64,000 bases of DNA from positions 150,800-214,799 of the forward strand of contig NZ_LZLQ01000024.1 of NCBI RefSeq assembly GCF_001673315.1, written 5' to 3'. The DNA comes from Mycobacterium asiaticum. GTDB taxonomy: Bacteria > Actinomycetota > Actinomycetes > Mycobacteriales > Mycobacteriaceae. The notes beneath the pieces are model-generated. The model saw only the letters and a list, made by a program, of their open reading frames with translations, searched no databases and was not told the DNA's origin. The number at the start of each line of letters is the position of its first letter. Position 1 is the stretch's first letter. The position numbers and the translations under genes are program-made. This document shows, one piece after another, positions 15,660-25,429 of this stretch.

Positions 15660-16466
15660 TCATTCCCGCTTGCGCGGCCGGATCACTTTGCCTGCCACCG
15701 TTCCGCCGTCCACCGGCAGCACGATGCCGGTGACGTAGCGCGATCGATCGGTGGCCAGATACAGTGCGGCCTCGGCGACGTCGTCGGGAGTACCTTCGCG
15801 TTTCAGCGGTCGGTCGTCGCGCATCCCCTGACGAATCCGGGATTCGAATCGTTCGAGTTCCTCCGGATTCAGGTCCCCGGCAGCCGACGCCAGGATCGGC
15901 GTCGGTATGTTGCCGGGCGCGATCGCGTTGACGCGAATCTCGTGCGATGCCAGCTCGATTGCCGCCGACTTGGTGAATTGGATGACCGCCGCCTTGGACG
16001 CACGGTAGGTCATCACACCGCCCCCGGCCTGGATCCCGCCGATGGACGTCAGATTGATGATTGATCCCCCACCGTTGGCCGCCATGTGCCGCGCGGCATC
16101 GCGAGTGCCGGCCATGACCCCAAGTACGTTGACTGCCATCACGCGGTGGAAATCGGCGAAATCGTCGTCGAGCAAGCGCCGCAGGGGCGCGGAGACCCCG
16201 GCGTTGTTCACCATGACGTGCAGTGCGCCGAATTTGTCCACAGCCGTCGCCACCAGCGCTCCGACCTGGTCGGGATCGGAAACGTCGGTGCGATGGAAGA
16301 CGGCGTTCGGGCCCAACTCGTCCGCCAACCCCTGGCCCCCGTCGGCCTGGACATCGGCAATGACGACCCGCGCGCCCTCGGCGACGAATCGTTTCGCTAT
16401 CCCGCGGCCGAGACCCGAAGCCGCACCGGTGACGATGGCGACCTTGTCCGCCAGTTCATTGAGCAC
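15660..16466 (-). CDS. Short-chain dehydrogenase/reductase
   Basis: A classical 268-residue SDR with TGAASGLGRG, NNAGV, YRASK and the C-terminal PVDGG motif. GTG start, with no clear Shine-Dalgarno. The last residues GKVIRPRKRE are basic. It lies between two copies of the TTAAGTCAA palindrome: one upstream (16494-16515), one downstream in front of tetR. It is therefore probably a member of the same small regulon as the P450/ferredoxin operon, as an alcohol or hydroxyacyl-CoA dehydrogenase. Confidence 0.88.
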   Translation of the reverse strand: MLNELADKVAIVTGAASGLGRGIAKRFVAEGARVVIADVQADGGQGLADELGPNAVFHRTDVSDPDQVGALVATAVDKFGALHVMVNNAGVSAPLRRLLDDDFADFHRVMAVNVLGVMAGTRDAARHMAANGGGSIINLTSIGGIQAGGGVMTYRASKAAVIQFTKSAAIELASHEIRVNAIAPGNIPTPILASAAGDLNPEELERFESRIRQGMRDDRPLKREGTPDDVAEAALYLATDRSRYVTGIVLPVDGGTVAGKVIRPRKRE

Positions 16467-16493
16467 CCGTCGAGTTAATCGGCGTTGACCACA

Positions 16494-16515
16494 TTAAGTC
16501 AAGCAGTTGATTTAA
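16494..16515. promoter_or_regulatory. TetR-type operator, second family, copy B
   Basis: TTAAGTCAA, GCAG, TTGATTTAA: 9-bp arms with a single asymmetric position. It is 28 bp upstream of the SDR start at 16466 and 38 bp from the divergent LuxR-type gene at 16553, so it may affect both. Same spacing from the start codon as copy A has from tetR. Confidence 0.72.
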
Positions 16516-16552
16516 CACAGCAAGAAAGCTGCTCGGTAAGGTCAACCCGCAG

Positions 16553-19336
16553 GTGATCATCGATCGAGCTCTTCGTCTACAGGGTCGGCGCGCGGAATGC
16601 GCATCCCTGGAACGTTTGCTGTCCTTGGCCCGGTCGGGCCAGAGCCAGGTACTGGTGCTCAGCGGCGAAGCCGGGATAGGCAAGACGGCGTTGCTGGATT
16701 TCATGGCGGAACGAGCTGCGGGTTTCCGAACCGCGCGGATCGCTGGCGTGGAGTCCGAGATGGAGCTTGCGTTCGCCGCTCTGCATCAACTCTGCGGACC
16801 ATTGCAGGACTGCATCGGTGGACTGCCCGCCCCACAGCGGGACGCACTGGAAATCGCCTTCGGCCGCAGCGCCGGACCCGCCCCCGATCGCTTCCTGGTC
16901 GGACTGGCCGCGCTCAGCCTGATCGGAGCGGCCGCCGAGCGTCAGCCGCTGCTCTTTCTGGTGGACGATGCGCAGTGGATCGATCGGGTGTCGGCCCAGA
17001 CGTTGGCGTTCGTTGCCCGCCGACTGGTTGCCGAGCCGGTGGCCATCGTCTTCGCGGCACGCGAGGGATTGCGCGAGCAGTTGGCCGGACTCCCAGAGCT
17101 GGTCCTGGCTGGACTCAATGCCAGTGAGGCACGAGCACTGCTGGATTCGGTGATCCTGGGCCGGTTGGACAATCAGGTTCGCGACCGTATCGTCGCCGAA
17201 ACCCGCGGCAATCCACTGGCCCTGCTGGAGCTGCCGAAGGGTCTGACCGCCGATGAGTTGGCCGGCGGCTTCGGGCCCCCGGACGCGCAGCCGCTCATCG
17301 GGCAGATCGAACAGACTTTCCTGCGCCGCATCGAGCGATTGTCCGATCACACCCAGCGGCTACTACTCACCGCCGCGGCCGAACCGGTCGGAGACTCGGC
17401 GCTGTTGATGCGCGCCGCCGCACGGTTGGGACTGCCCGAGGACGCGGCGGCCGGAGCAGAAGAGGAGGGACTGATCGACGTCGGGACCCGGGTGCGGTTC
17501 CGCCACCCGCTGGTCCGTTCGGCCGCCTACCGGGCGGCGGGTCTGATGGAGCGTCGACGTGCCCATCGAGCCCTGGCGGACGCCACCGACGGCGATGCCG
17601 ATCCGGATCGCCGTGCCTGGCACCTCGCGTTGGCCGCGAGCGGGCCGGACGAGTCCGTCGCGGTGCAGCTCGAGCTGTCCGCAGAGCGCGCGCAGGCACG
17701 AGGTGGGGTGGCTGCGGCGGCCGCCTTTCTGGAGCGCGCGACCCGGCTGACCGCTGACCCGACGCTTCGCGCGACCCGGGCGCTGACCGCCGCCCAGGCC
17801 AAACGCGATGCGGCAGCATTCGACGCCGCCGACGAACTGCTGAGCATCGCGGAGTCGGGAGCGGCGTCGCTGACCGCTCTGCAGCGGGCGCAGCTCACCC
17901 GGTTGCGCGCCCAGATCGCCTTCGCCAGGAGCCGCAGTGGTGATCCCGACGCGCCGACCGTCTCGGATTCAGCTGTCGGGCTGCTCGACGCCGCCCGGCA
18001 ACTCGCCGCGCTCGACAATGCCCAGTCGCGGGAGACCTACCTGGAAGCGGTAGGTGCGGCATTGTTCGGTGGGCGTCTGTGCCCGCACGGCGGTATCCGG
18101 ATGACGGCCGCGGCCGCGCGCACCGCACCGTCGGGACCGCATCCCGTGCGGGCGGTCGACCTGCTGCTGGAAGGTATCGCGATCCGGGCCACCGACGGCC
18201 ACTCGGCGAGCGTGGCGACGCTGCGCGAGGCCCTGACGCTCATCCGGGCGGACGCTGAGCGGGGCAGCGACGACATCATGCGGTGGTTCTGGCAGGCATT
18301 CCCGATCGTGCAGGAATCCGCGGCGCACGAACTATGGGACGACGAGGTCTGGCATCAACTGGCCAGCCACGCGGTGCGGATGGCCCGTGAAGCCGGAGCG
18401 CTGGCCGTCCTGCCGCTTGCCCTGGTGTACCGCGCCGGTGTGCATGTCCAGGCCGGAGAGTTCACCGCCGCGGCGGTTCTGATCGAGGAGGCCGACGCGA
18501 TCACGTCGGCCACCGGTTACGCCCCGGTGAAGTACCACTCGGTGTTGCTGGCCGCTTTGCGCGGAGGCGAATCCGATGCCTTGCGCCTCATCGAGTCAGC
18601 GCGGCACGACGGCGTCGCCCGCGGCGAAGGCCGGGTGATCGGCCTGACAAGTTTTGCCACCGCGGTCCTGTACAACGGCCTTGGCCGCTACGAGGAGGCC
18701 TACACCGCCGCGCGGCGGGCATGCGAGGACGACGACCTGGGCCTGTTCGGTTGGTGCCTGATCGAACTGATCGAATCCGCTGCCCGCAGCGGCGAGCAAG
18801 GCGTCGCAGCCCGCGCCCTGGCCCAACTCGAAGAGCGTGTTGCCAACAGCCAAACAGATTGGGCTGCAGGTGTATTGGCGCGATCCCGCGCGTTGCTCTC
18901 CGATGATCGCGGGGCCGAAAACTACTATCGGGAAGCGATCGACAGACTGGGCAACACCAGGATCGCCGTCCATCTCGCCCGAGCGCATCTGCTCTACGGC
19001 GAGTGGCTGCGCCGCTGCAACCGCCGCGTCGACGCCCGCGACCAGTTGCACACCGCGCTCCAGATGTTCAGCCGAATGGGCGCCGCGGGGTTCGCCGAAC
19101 GGAGCCGGCGCGAACTTCTGGTGACCGGGCAGAAGGTGAGCAAAGGCGCGGCGGCTCCGACTACCGAGTTGACCGCGCAGGAGGCGCAGATCGCCAAACT
19201 GGCGGGCGACGGCCTCACCAACCCGGAAATCGCCGCACAACTATTCATCAGCACGCACACCGTGGAATGGCACCTGCGGAAGGTGTTCGCCAAGTTAGGC
19301 ATAAAGTCGCGCCGGCAACTGCGTCCTACGGATTGA
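16553..19336 (+). CDS. LuxR-type large ATP-binding regulator (LAL/MalT-like)
   Basis: 927 residues in three parts: an N-terminal STAND-type ATPase with Walker A GEAGIGKT at residues 38-45 and Walker B LFLVDDAQW near 140; a long helical TPR-like middle; and a C-terminal LuxR helix-turn-helix (LTAQEAQIAKLAGDGLTNPEI..., then THTVEWHLRKVFAKLGI). Such proteins switch on transcription when a ligand is sensed by the middle region and ATP is bound. GTG start with a weak ribosome site. It is divergent from the SDR and upstream of two small oxidoreductase genes in the same direction, which it may control. Confidence 0.9.
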   Translation: MIIDRALRLQGRRAECASLERLLSLARSGQSQVLVLSGEAGIGKTALLDFMAERAAGFRTARIAGVESEMELAFAALHQLCGPLQDCIGGLPAPQRDALEIAFGRSAGPAPDRFLVGLAALSLIGAAAERQPLLFLVDDAQWIDRVSAQTLAFVARRLVAEPVAIVFAAREGLREQLAGLPELVLAGLNASEARALLDSVILGRLDNQVRDRIVAETRGNPLALLELPKGLTADELAGGFGPPDAQPLIGQIEQTFLRRIERLSDHTQRLLLTAAAEPVGDSALLMRAAARLGLPEDAAAGAEEEGLIDVGTRVRFRHPLVRSAAYRAAGLMERRRAHRALADATDGDADPDRRAWHLALAASGPDESVAVQLELSAERAQARGGVAAAAAFLERATRLTADPTLRATRALTAAQAKRDAAAFDAADELLSIAESGAASLTALQRAQLTRLRAQIAFARSRSGDPDAPTVSDSAVGLLDAARQLAALDNAQSRETYLEAVGAALFGGRLCPHGGIRMTAAAARTAPSGPHPVRAVDLLLEGIAIRATDGHSASVATLREALTLIRADAERGSDDIMRWFWQAFPIVQESAAHELWDDEVWHQLASHAVRMAREAGALAVLPLALVYRAGVHVQAGEFTAAAVLIEEADAITSATGYAPVKYHSVLLAALRGGESDALRLIESARHDGVARGEGRVIGLTSFATAVLYNGLGRYEEAYTAARRACEDDDLGLFGWCLIELIESAARSGEQGVAARALAQLEERVANSQTDWAAGVLARSRALLSDDRGAENYYREAIDRLGNTRIAVHLARAHLLYGEWLRRCNRRVDARDQLHTALQMFSRMGAAGFAERSRRELLVTGQKVSKGAAAPTTELTAQEAQIAKLAGDGLTNPEIAAQLFISTHTVEWHLRKVFAKLGIKSRRQLRPTD

Positions 19337-19424
19337 CTACGGACTTTCAAGGGTTCGCCCGACCCCCTGGCCACGCCATGCTGAAGGTGCCAGTTCATCG
19401 GGAGAGACTTGGAAAGGCGTGGCA

Positions 19425-20192
19425 ATGAAAATTCTGGTCGTAGGTGGCACCGGGCTGATTGGATCGCAGGTGGTCGCCAACCTCACCGAGCAGGGACATG
19501 AGGCCGTTTCGGCGTCGCCAAGCTCGGGTGTCAACAGTCTGACCGGTGAGGGCGTCGCCGAAGCGATGGCCGGCGTCGACGTGGTTGTCGACGTGTCCAA
19601 CTCACCGTCCTGGACCGACGAGGATGTGCTGAACTTCTTCACCACCTCGACTCGCAATCTCCTCGAGGCCGAGCGTGCCGCCGGCGTGCGCAACCACGTC
19701 GCGCTGTCGATCGTGGGTGTGCACCGGGCCGGCGACAGTGGCTACATGCGGGGCAAGATCGCCCAGGAGCAGGTGATCACCGAATCCGGTGCGCCGTACA
19801 CGATCGTGCGGGCGACTCAATTCTTCGAATTCGTCGACGGCATTGCCGATTCGCTGGCTGACGGCGACACGGTCCGGGCACCGCACGGTGCGTTTCAGCC
19901 CATCGCCGCCTCGGACGTCGCGGTGGCCGTGACCCGTGCGGCGACCGACGAACCGGTCAATGGGATCGTCAACATCGCCGGTCCGGAAAAGCTGGGGATG
20001 GACGACTTCATCCGCAACCGGTTCGCCGCCACCGGTGACGCGCGCCAGGTGGTGACCGATCCGGCGGCCCGTTATTACGGTGCAGTGCTCCACGAGGACA
20101 CCATCGTCCCGATCGACGGGGAAGACGCGACCATCTATCCCACGCGTTTCAGCGACTGGATGGCCTCGAGCGCGTCGAGCGGCGCGCAATAA
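19425..20192 (+). CDS. Atypical SDR, NmrA/NAD(P)-binding epimerase-like protein
   Basis: 255 residues beginning directly with a Rossmann loop MKILVVGGTGLIGSQV. It has no Tyr-x3-Lys pair in the usual place, as in NmrA-like redox-sensing or quinone-reductase-like atypical SDRs, and contains SNSPSWTDEDV, typical of the group. ATG at 19425 is chosen because GGAAAGG ends seven bases upstream; a GTG at 19419 is too close. It follows the LuxR-type regulator by 88 bp and precedes an SDR by 11 bp. Confidence 0.82.
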   Translation: MKILVVGGTGLIGSQVVANLTEQGHEAVSASPSSGVNSLTGEGVAEAMAGVDVVVDVSNSPSWTDEDVLNFFTTSTRNLLEAERAAGVRNHVALSIVGVHRAGDSGYMRGKIAQEQVITESGAPYTIVRATQFFEFVDGIADSLADGDTVRAPHGAFQPIAASDVAVAVTRAATDEPVNGIVNIAGPEKLGMDDFIRNRFAATGDARQVVTDPAARYYGAVLHEDTIVPIDGEDATIYPTRFSDWMASSASSGAQ

Positions 20193-20203
20193 AGGTGCGT
20201 CGA

Positions 20204-20926
20204 ATGGAACTGACTAATCAGACTGCCGTCGTCACCGGTGGAACGGCGGGCATCGGGCTGGAATCGGCCCGGTTGCTCGCCAGCGAAGGTGCCACCGTCA
20301 TCATCTCGGGACGAGACCCCGCGCGAGGTGCGCGGGCAGTTGAGACGATCGGCGCAAACGCTCGGTTCGTCCAGACCGACATGGCCGACGCCGAATCGGT
20401 GAATGCGCTGGTGCGGGAGTGCGGAGAGGTCGACATCGTCGTCAACAACGCCGCCAGCTTTCCCTCGGCGCTGACCGTCGATCAGGACATCTCCGCCTTC
20501 GAGACGATGTTCGACACCAACGTCCGGGGCGCCTACTTCCTGGTCGCCGGACTGGTGCCGGGCATGCTGCGGCGCGGCAGGGGCAGCATCGTCAACGTGA
20601 CGACAATGGTGGCGTCCAAGGGTGTGCCGGGGGCATCCGGTTACAGCGCTTCCAAGGCTGCCCTGGAATCCCTGACCCGGACGTGGGCCGCGGAGTTCGG
20701 GACGGGTGGGGTGCGGGTGAACAGTGTGGCACCCGGCCCGACCCGCACGCCCGGGGTCGCCGCCGAATGGGGCGAGGTGAACGAGGAACTCGGGAAGGCG
20801 CTGCCGCTGGGCCGCACCGCCCACGCGGCCGAGATCGCCGAGGCCGTACTGTTCCTCAGCTCACCACGTGCCAGTTTCATTACCGGCTCGACGTTGCACG
20901 TCGACGGCGGCGGTTCGGCGGTCTGA
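20204..20926 (+). CDS. Short-chain dehydrogenase/reductase (FabG-like)
   Basis: A compact 240-residue SDR: TGGTAGIG loop, NNAAS, YSASK catalytic pair, GPTRTP after the sixth strand and HVDGGG at the end. ATG at 20204 has AAAGG eight bases upstream. It is the second gene after the LuxR-type regulator, with 11 bp to the preceding gene. Convergent with the PPE gene, 24 bp between stops. Confidence 0.88.
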   Translation: MELTNQTAVVTGGTAGIGLESARLLASEGATVIISGRDPARGARAVETIGANARFVQTDMADAESVNALVRECGEVDIVVNNAASFPSALTVDQDISAFETMFDTNVRGAYFLVAGLVPGMLRRGRGSIVNVTTMVASKGVPGASGYSASKAALESLTRTWAAEFGTGGVRVNSVAPGPTRTPGVAAEWGEVNEELGKALPLGRTAHAAEIAEAVLFLSSPRASFITGSTLHVDGGGSAV

Positions 20927-20950
20927 CTGTCTGACGGACTGACCAAGCGA

Positions 20951-21832
20951 TCAGGCGATCGCGCGCACCACGCCCATTGCGACGGCACCCCAACTGGGCG
21001 GCACCACCAAGCGGCCGACCACCACACCGTGGCCCACGGCCACCGTCATGTCGGGTGGCGCCGGGATCTTGGGCCGTGCCGATGTACCGGACAGGGTCAT
21101 GCTCCTCGACGAACTGATCGCCGACGCGAACACACTCACCGGCGAGACGAACTTGCACTGCCGCAGCAACTGAGTGATCCCCGAGGTGACTGCGGCCGAA
21201 CGCACCGGGCCCGCGAGGCTACGCAGCGCCTGCGGCACCGCTGGCATTGCCGGGGCCAACATCGCCGGCGCGCCGTCGTCTCCGTCGGAACCCATCAGCG
21301 CCGGCATGTTGTAACCCAACGCCGGCGGCGCCAGCTCCGGCAAGGTGGCGGCAGTGGCCGAGGCGGCGGCATAGCGGTACATCGCGGCGGCGTCCTGCGC
21401 CCACATCTCGCCGTAGTCGGCCTCCAGGGCCGCGATCGCCGGTGTGTATTGCCCGGTGGCATTCGTCGAGCTCAGCGCCGCCAAGCGGGCGCGGTTGGCG
21501 GCGATCACGGCTGGCGACACGGTGGCCGCGAGCGCATCGTCGAAAGCGCTGGCCGCGGCCCTGGCCTGGCCCGCGATCTCCTCGGCCTGCGCGGCGGTAC
21601 GGGTGAGCCAGCGCAGGTAGGGGGCGGTTGCGTCGGTCATGGCGTCCGCTGCGCAACCCTGCCAGCCGTCGGCGGCCAGGGTGGCGACGGTCGACCGGTA
21701 GGCGTTGACAGTGCCATAAAGTTCGTCGGCCAGCCGGTCCCATGCGTCCGCGGCAGCCAGCATCGACCGTGAGCGCGAACCCGCGTACATCCGGTCCGAA
21801 TTGACCTCGGGCGGCAACGCTCCGAAATCCAT
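20951..21832 (-). CDS. PPE family protein
   Basis: 293 residues. The N-terminal ~175 residues form the PPE domain: MDFGALPPE with the Pro-Pro-Glu at positions 7-9, and DGWQG (WxG turn) at about 54-58. PPE proteins are exported by ESX type VII systems, usually with a PE partner. The C-terminal part is short and ends shortly after VVVGRLVVPPSW, which resembles the GxxSVPxxW motif of the PPE-SVP subgroup but comes close to the end rather than mid-protein, so the protein looks truncated relative to that subgroup. No PE gene is adjacent. It is the sole ESX substrate of this part of the window. Confidence 0.9.
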   Translation of the reverse strand: MDFGALPPEVNSDRMYAGSRSRSMLAAADAWDRLADELYGTVNAYRSTVATLAADGWQGCAADAMTDATAPYLRWLTRTAAQAEEIAGQARAAASAFDDALAATVSPAVIAANRARLAALSSTNATGQYTPAIAALEADYGEMWAQDAAAMYRYAAASATAATLPELAPPALGYNMPALMGSDGDDGAPAMLAPAMPAVPQALRSLAGPVRSAAVTSGITQLLRQCKFVSPVSVFASAISSSRSMTLSGTSARPKIPAPPDMTVAVGHGVVVGRLVVPPSWGAVAMGVVRAIA

Positions 21833-21874
21833 TCCTCGTCACCCCCGTCGTGGCGTCGCTCAGTTCACCTGTCG

Positions 21875-21891
21875 TTAACCTTATGTTAAGG
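21875..21891. promoter_or_regulatory. AT-rich dyad upstream of PPE gene
   Basis: Two overlapping small palindromes, TTAAC-CTTAT-GTTAA and CCTTA-TGT-TAAGG, in an otherwise GC-rich spacer 43 bp upstream of the PPE start. Could be an operator or simply promoter AT content. Confidence 0.35.
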
Positions 21892-21951
21892 CCTGATTGG
21901 GTGGATGTTCGCCACACTGACGAAATTCACATGAAACGCAGTTGATGCGGT

Positions 21952-24900
21952 CTAGTGATCAGGAGTCTCGGCCCGGCGGGCAGCCTCGCGCGCCAGTTGC
22001 AGCCGGGATGAAAAACCCAGTTTGGTGTACATGTGCGTCAGGTGCGCCTGAACAGTGCGCGGTGAGATGAACATGGTCTCGGCGATGTCTTTGTTGGCCA
22101 AACCCTCACTGACCAGACGGGCCACCTCGAGTTCGGTGGGGGTCAGCGCGGCCCAGCCACTCGTCGGCCGCTTTCGTTCGCCTTGCCGGCGCAGCACGTA
22201 ACCAGTGGCGTCGTCCACCGACCATGCCGACCCCTCACCGTATGAGGCCTGAAAACCGTCCTCGCCCAACGCTTGCCGACAACTGCCCAGCATCGAGGCG
22301 TATGCGGACTGATACATGGGAAAGCGGAATTCGCCGGTTTCGGCGCGCAGGGTGTCTGCTAACCCGATAAACCGCACCCCCTCCGCGTGGTTGCCGCCGG
22401 CGACGGCTAACCGGGCGAGGACCTCGAAAACCGAGGGGATGCTGAGACGAACACCGTTGTCGGCCGCGAGCATCAACGCCCTACGCGCGTCGCGGCGGGC
22501 CTGCTCGGGCTCACCGCGGTCCGCGGCGACGTGGGCGCGAATGCTCAACGCAAAAATGTGGTGCCAACCGGCCAGCGTGGCCACGGCCTCGTCAGCCAGT
22601 TCCTGCGCTTTGGTGAGATCACCCTCAGCGTGGGCGCACAGGGCAACGGCAGTGGCTGCCACCGTGCCGCGGTGCACGCCGGGATGGTCCCAAATTTTTG
22701 CGCCGAGCGCGTTCGCCGACGAAGCGTCGTCGTCGGCCATGGCGGCGATGGCCAGGACGGTCGCTGCCGCGAGTTCCACCACGTCGTCGAGTTCCGCTCC
22801 TGCGGCCATCGCCGCGCGGCCCACGTCCCGGGCGGCGGCAACATCACCTCGATACACCAGCGCGCACCCCAGGCTGACCAAACACAACATCATTCCGACG
22901 GTGTCGCCGTCGCCTTCACAGTCGGTCAACACCGCCCGGTAGGTGTCGATCGCACCGTCCAGGTCGGCACGAAACATCTTCGACATGCCAGCGCTCCAGC
23001 GACACATGTGTTCGTTGAGCCAGTCGCCGAGCGCCCCCGCGACTTCCGTTCCCTCCTGGCCGACGGCGTCGGCTGCCACCGGATCCCCCGCCATGGCGGC
23101 GAGAAATGCCTGCCGACCCAGGATTTGACTAAGCCGCCAGTCATCGCCGGTCACCCGCACTAAATGGATCGCTTCGGCCAAATACTTTCCCGCTGAATCG
23201 AAGTCGAGAACCGCGATGCACCCACAGGCGGTCAAAGTGCGGGCTAGCAGCGCGGGATCCCCGAGTTCGCGTGCAGTCTCCAAGGCGCGGTGCACCTGCC
23301 CCATGCTGTCGGTCGCCGCGCTATACGAATCCAGGACAGCCTTATCCGCGATCGCCCGTGCATGTATCGCCGGGTCGATGGCGTCCGGATCGAAGCCGTC
23401 GCAGTCCAGAACCGAGTTGAACCAAGACAAACCCTCACGCAATCGACCGCGGCCCTGCCACAGCGGCTGCAATGAGGAGACAAGTTGCAACGCCTGTTCG
23501 TACCGGCCGTCTTGGCAGCTGTAGGCGAATGCGGCCCGCAGGTTGTCCAGTTCGTTCTCGACGCGAACGACGTAGTGCCGAAAGTCGTTGCGGGTCGGGG
23601 TATCCAGTGCCGCGGCCAGCACCGTGTAGTAGTCGCGGTGCCGGTGACGGACCGCCTCGGCCTCACCCGAGTCGCTCAACTTCGCCAACCCGTATTCGCG
23701 AATTGTTTCAAGCATCCGGTAGCGCGCTCGGTCGGCGATGCTGTCGGCTTGGACCAGGGACTTGTCCACCAACAGGGTCAGTTGGTCGAGTACCTGGTAG
23801 CGCTGCACGCCTGCGCCGCCGCACACCGCCACGGCGGCGTCGAGGTCGAAACCACCCGCGAATACCGCCAACCGGCGAAACAGGATGCTCTCGGCGTCAG
23901 TCAGCATCGAATGTGACCAGTCCACCGAGGCACGCAGTGTCTGCTGCCGCCGCACGGCCGTGGGGGCTCCCCCGGTAAGCAGCTCAAAACGGTCCGTCAA
24001 ACTATCGCGGATGTCGGCCGGCGACAATGCCCGCATCCGCGCGGCGGCAAGTTCGATCGCCAGCGGCATGCCGTCGAGTCGCCGACAGATCTCCGTGATG
24101 GCCTCTGTATTACCTTCTGTGACAGCAAAATCAGGCCGAACGTGGCGGGCGCGGTCGCTGAATAACTTCACGGCGTCGTCGACCACCCCCAGCGAGGGAA
24201 CCTGCCAGTTCACCTCCGCTGCAGTGCGCAACGGTTCGCGACTGGTCGCCAGTAGTCGCACGGCAGGACAGCGGCCCAGCAACGCCTCCGCCAGTGCCGT
24301 CACCGCTTGGCGCAGATGCTCGCAGTTGTCCAACACGATCAGTTCCGCGCGGTCGCCGATGCGCGCCGTGAGAGTGTCCAGGGTCGGGCGGCCAGGTTGA
24401 TTCGGTAGGCCGAGAACTTGCGCGACGGCTCCCTCGGCCAGGGCCGGGTCGCTGATCGGAACAAGATCTACGTAGTGGATCTGCCTACCGGTCTCCTCAA
24501 CCAGGTGGTTTGCCAGCTCAATAGCCAACCGGGTCTTGCCGACGCCGCCGGCGCCAGTCAGTGTCACCAACCGGTGTTCGCCGAGCAACTGCATGAGCTC
24601 GACGATCTCGGTGCTGCGCCCGACGAAGCTGGTCAGTGGAATCGGAATTGACTGCGCCACAGCTCTGTTCGAGGACCGCAACGGCGGGAACTCGACGCGC
24701 AGATCCGGATGGCAGAGTTGCAGTATCCGCTCGGGGCGGGCCAGGTCGCGCAGTTGATGGATACCGCGATCGGTCAACCACGAGCCGTCCGGTAAATAGT
24801 CGGCCAGGACTTGTTCGGTGGCCGCGGTCAGCACCGTCTGGCCACCGTGGGCCAGGTCGCGCACCCGAGCGGCTCGATTGATGGTGGGCCCGAAGTAATT

Positions 24901-25269
24901 CGCGCCATCGCGCAGCTGGATCTCTCCGGTGTGCACTCCAATCCGCAACCGCAGCGGGGCCAGCGGTGCCCGCTGCAACGCCAACGCGCAGCAGGCGGCG
25001 TCGCTGGCCCGCGCGAAGGCGATGACGAAGCTGTCACCCTCGCCCTGTTCCATCGGCCGCACCCCGTGATGCTCGTTCACCAGCCGATCCAACGTCGCGT
25101 CCAGTCGCATCAGCACTTCGGGCATCTCGGTTGGACGGCTCTGCCACAGACCGGTGGATCCTTCGATGTCTGCCAGCAGCAGGGTCACCGTTCCGGTTGG
25201 CAGTTCGTTCACGCCCAACTCGCTCCAGTTCAGCGACACCTTGTGCACGCAAGGATCAGATTCACCCAT
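21952..25269 (-). CDS. Adenylate/guanylate cyclase - NB-ARC ATPase - LuxR regulator
   Basis: 1105 residues in the layout of M. tuberculosis Rv0386/Rv1358/Rv2488c: a class III nucleotide cyclase domain (LPTGTVTLLLADIEGST with the metal Asp, then EQGEGDSFVIAF and NRAARVRDLAHGGQ), an NB-ARC/AP-ATPase domain with Walker A GAGGVGKT and LIVLDNCEHL, a TPR-like helical region and a C-terminal LuxR helix-turn-helix (LTPTELEVARLVSEGLANKDI, SPRTVQAHLTHMYTKLGF). It may couple nucleotide signals to gene expression. The ATG at 25269 gives a usual short lead to the cyclase domain; an open frame continues to 25332. Divergent from the beta-lactamase-like gene. Confidence 0.88.
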   Translation of the reverse strand: MGESDPCVHKVSLNWSELGVNELPTGTVTLLLADIEGSTGLWQSRPTEMPEVLMRLDATLDRLVNEHHGVRPMEQGEGDSFVIAFARASDAACCALALQRAPLAPLRLRIGVHTGEIQLRDGANYFGPTINRAARVRDLAHGGQTVLTAATEQVLADYLPDGSWLTDRGIHQLRDLARPERILQLCHPDLRVEFPPLRSSNRAVAQSIPIPLTSFVGRSTEIVELMQLLGEHRLVTLTGAGGVGKTRLAIELANHLVEETGRQIHYVDLVPISDPALAEGAVAQVLGLPNQPGRPTLDTLTARIGDRAELIVLDNCEHLRQAVTALAEALLGRCPAVRLLATSREPLRTAAEVNWQVPSLGVVDDAVKLFSDRARHVRPDFAVTEGNTEAITEICRRLDGMPLAIELAAARMRALSPADIRDSLTDRFELLTGGAPTAVRRQQTLRASVDWSHSMLTDAESILFRRLAVFAGGFDLDAAVAVCGGAGVQRYQVLDQLTLLVDKSLVQADSIADRARYRMLETIREYGLAKLSDSGEAEAVRHRHRDYYTVLAAALDTPTRNDFRHYVVRVENELDNLRAAFAYSCQDGRYEQALQLVSSLQPLWQGRGRLREGLSWFNSVLDCDGFDPDAIDPAIHARAIADKAVLDSYSAATDSMGQVHRALETARELGDPALLARTLTACGCIAVLDFDSAGKYLAEAIHLVRVTGDDWRLSQILGRQAFLAAMAGDPVAADAVGQEGTEVAGALGDWLNEHMCRWSAGMSKMFRADLDGAIDTYRAVLTDCEGDGDTVGMMLCLVSLGCALVYRGDVAAARDVGRAAMAAGAELDDVVELAAATVLAIAAMADDDASSANALGAKIWDHPGVHRGTVAATAVALCAHAEGDLTKAQELADEAVATLAGWHHIFALSIRAHVAADRGEPEQARRDARRALMLAADNGVRLSIPSVFEVLARLAVAGGNHAEGVRFIGLADTLRAETGEFRFPMYQSAYASMLGSCRQALGEDGFQASYGEGSAWSVDDATGYVLRRQGERKRPTSGWAALTPTELEVARLVSEGLANKDIAETMFISPRTVQAHLTHMYTKLGFSSRLQLAREAARRAETPDH

Positions 25270-25429
25270 GCTAGCCAGCCTGCGCCGTGCCGTTCCTCGC
25301 AACATCAGCGAATATGCGTAGAAAACCGGCATGTCGCGGGAGGCGGTGAATTACGCGGTCCGGCCAATGCTGTGTGGCCGGCTTGGACCGCATAGTCGAA
25401 CACACCGACGACAGAGGAGACGGACGACA

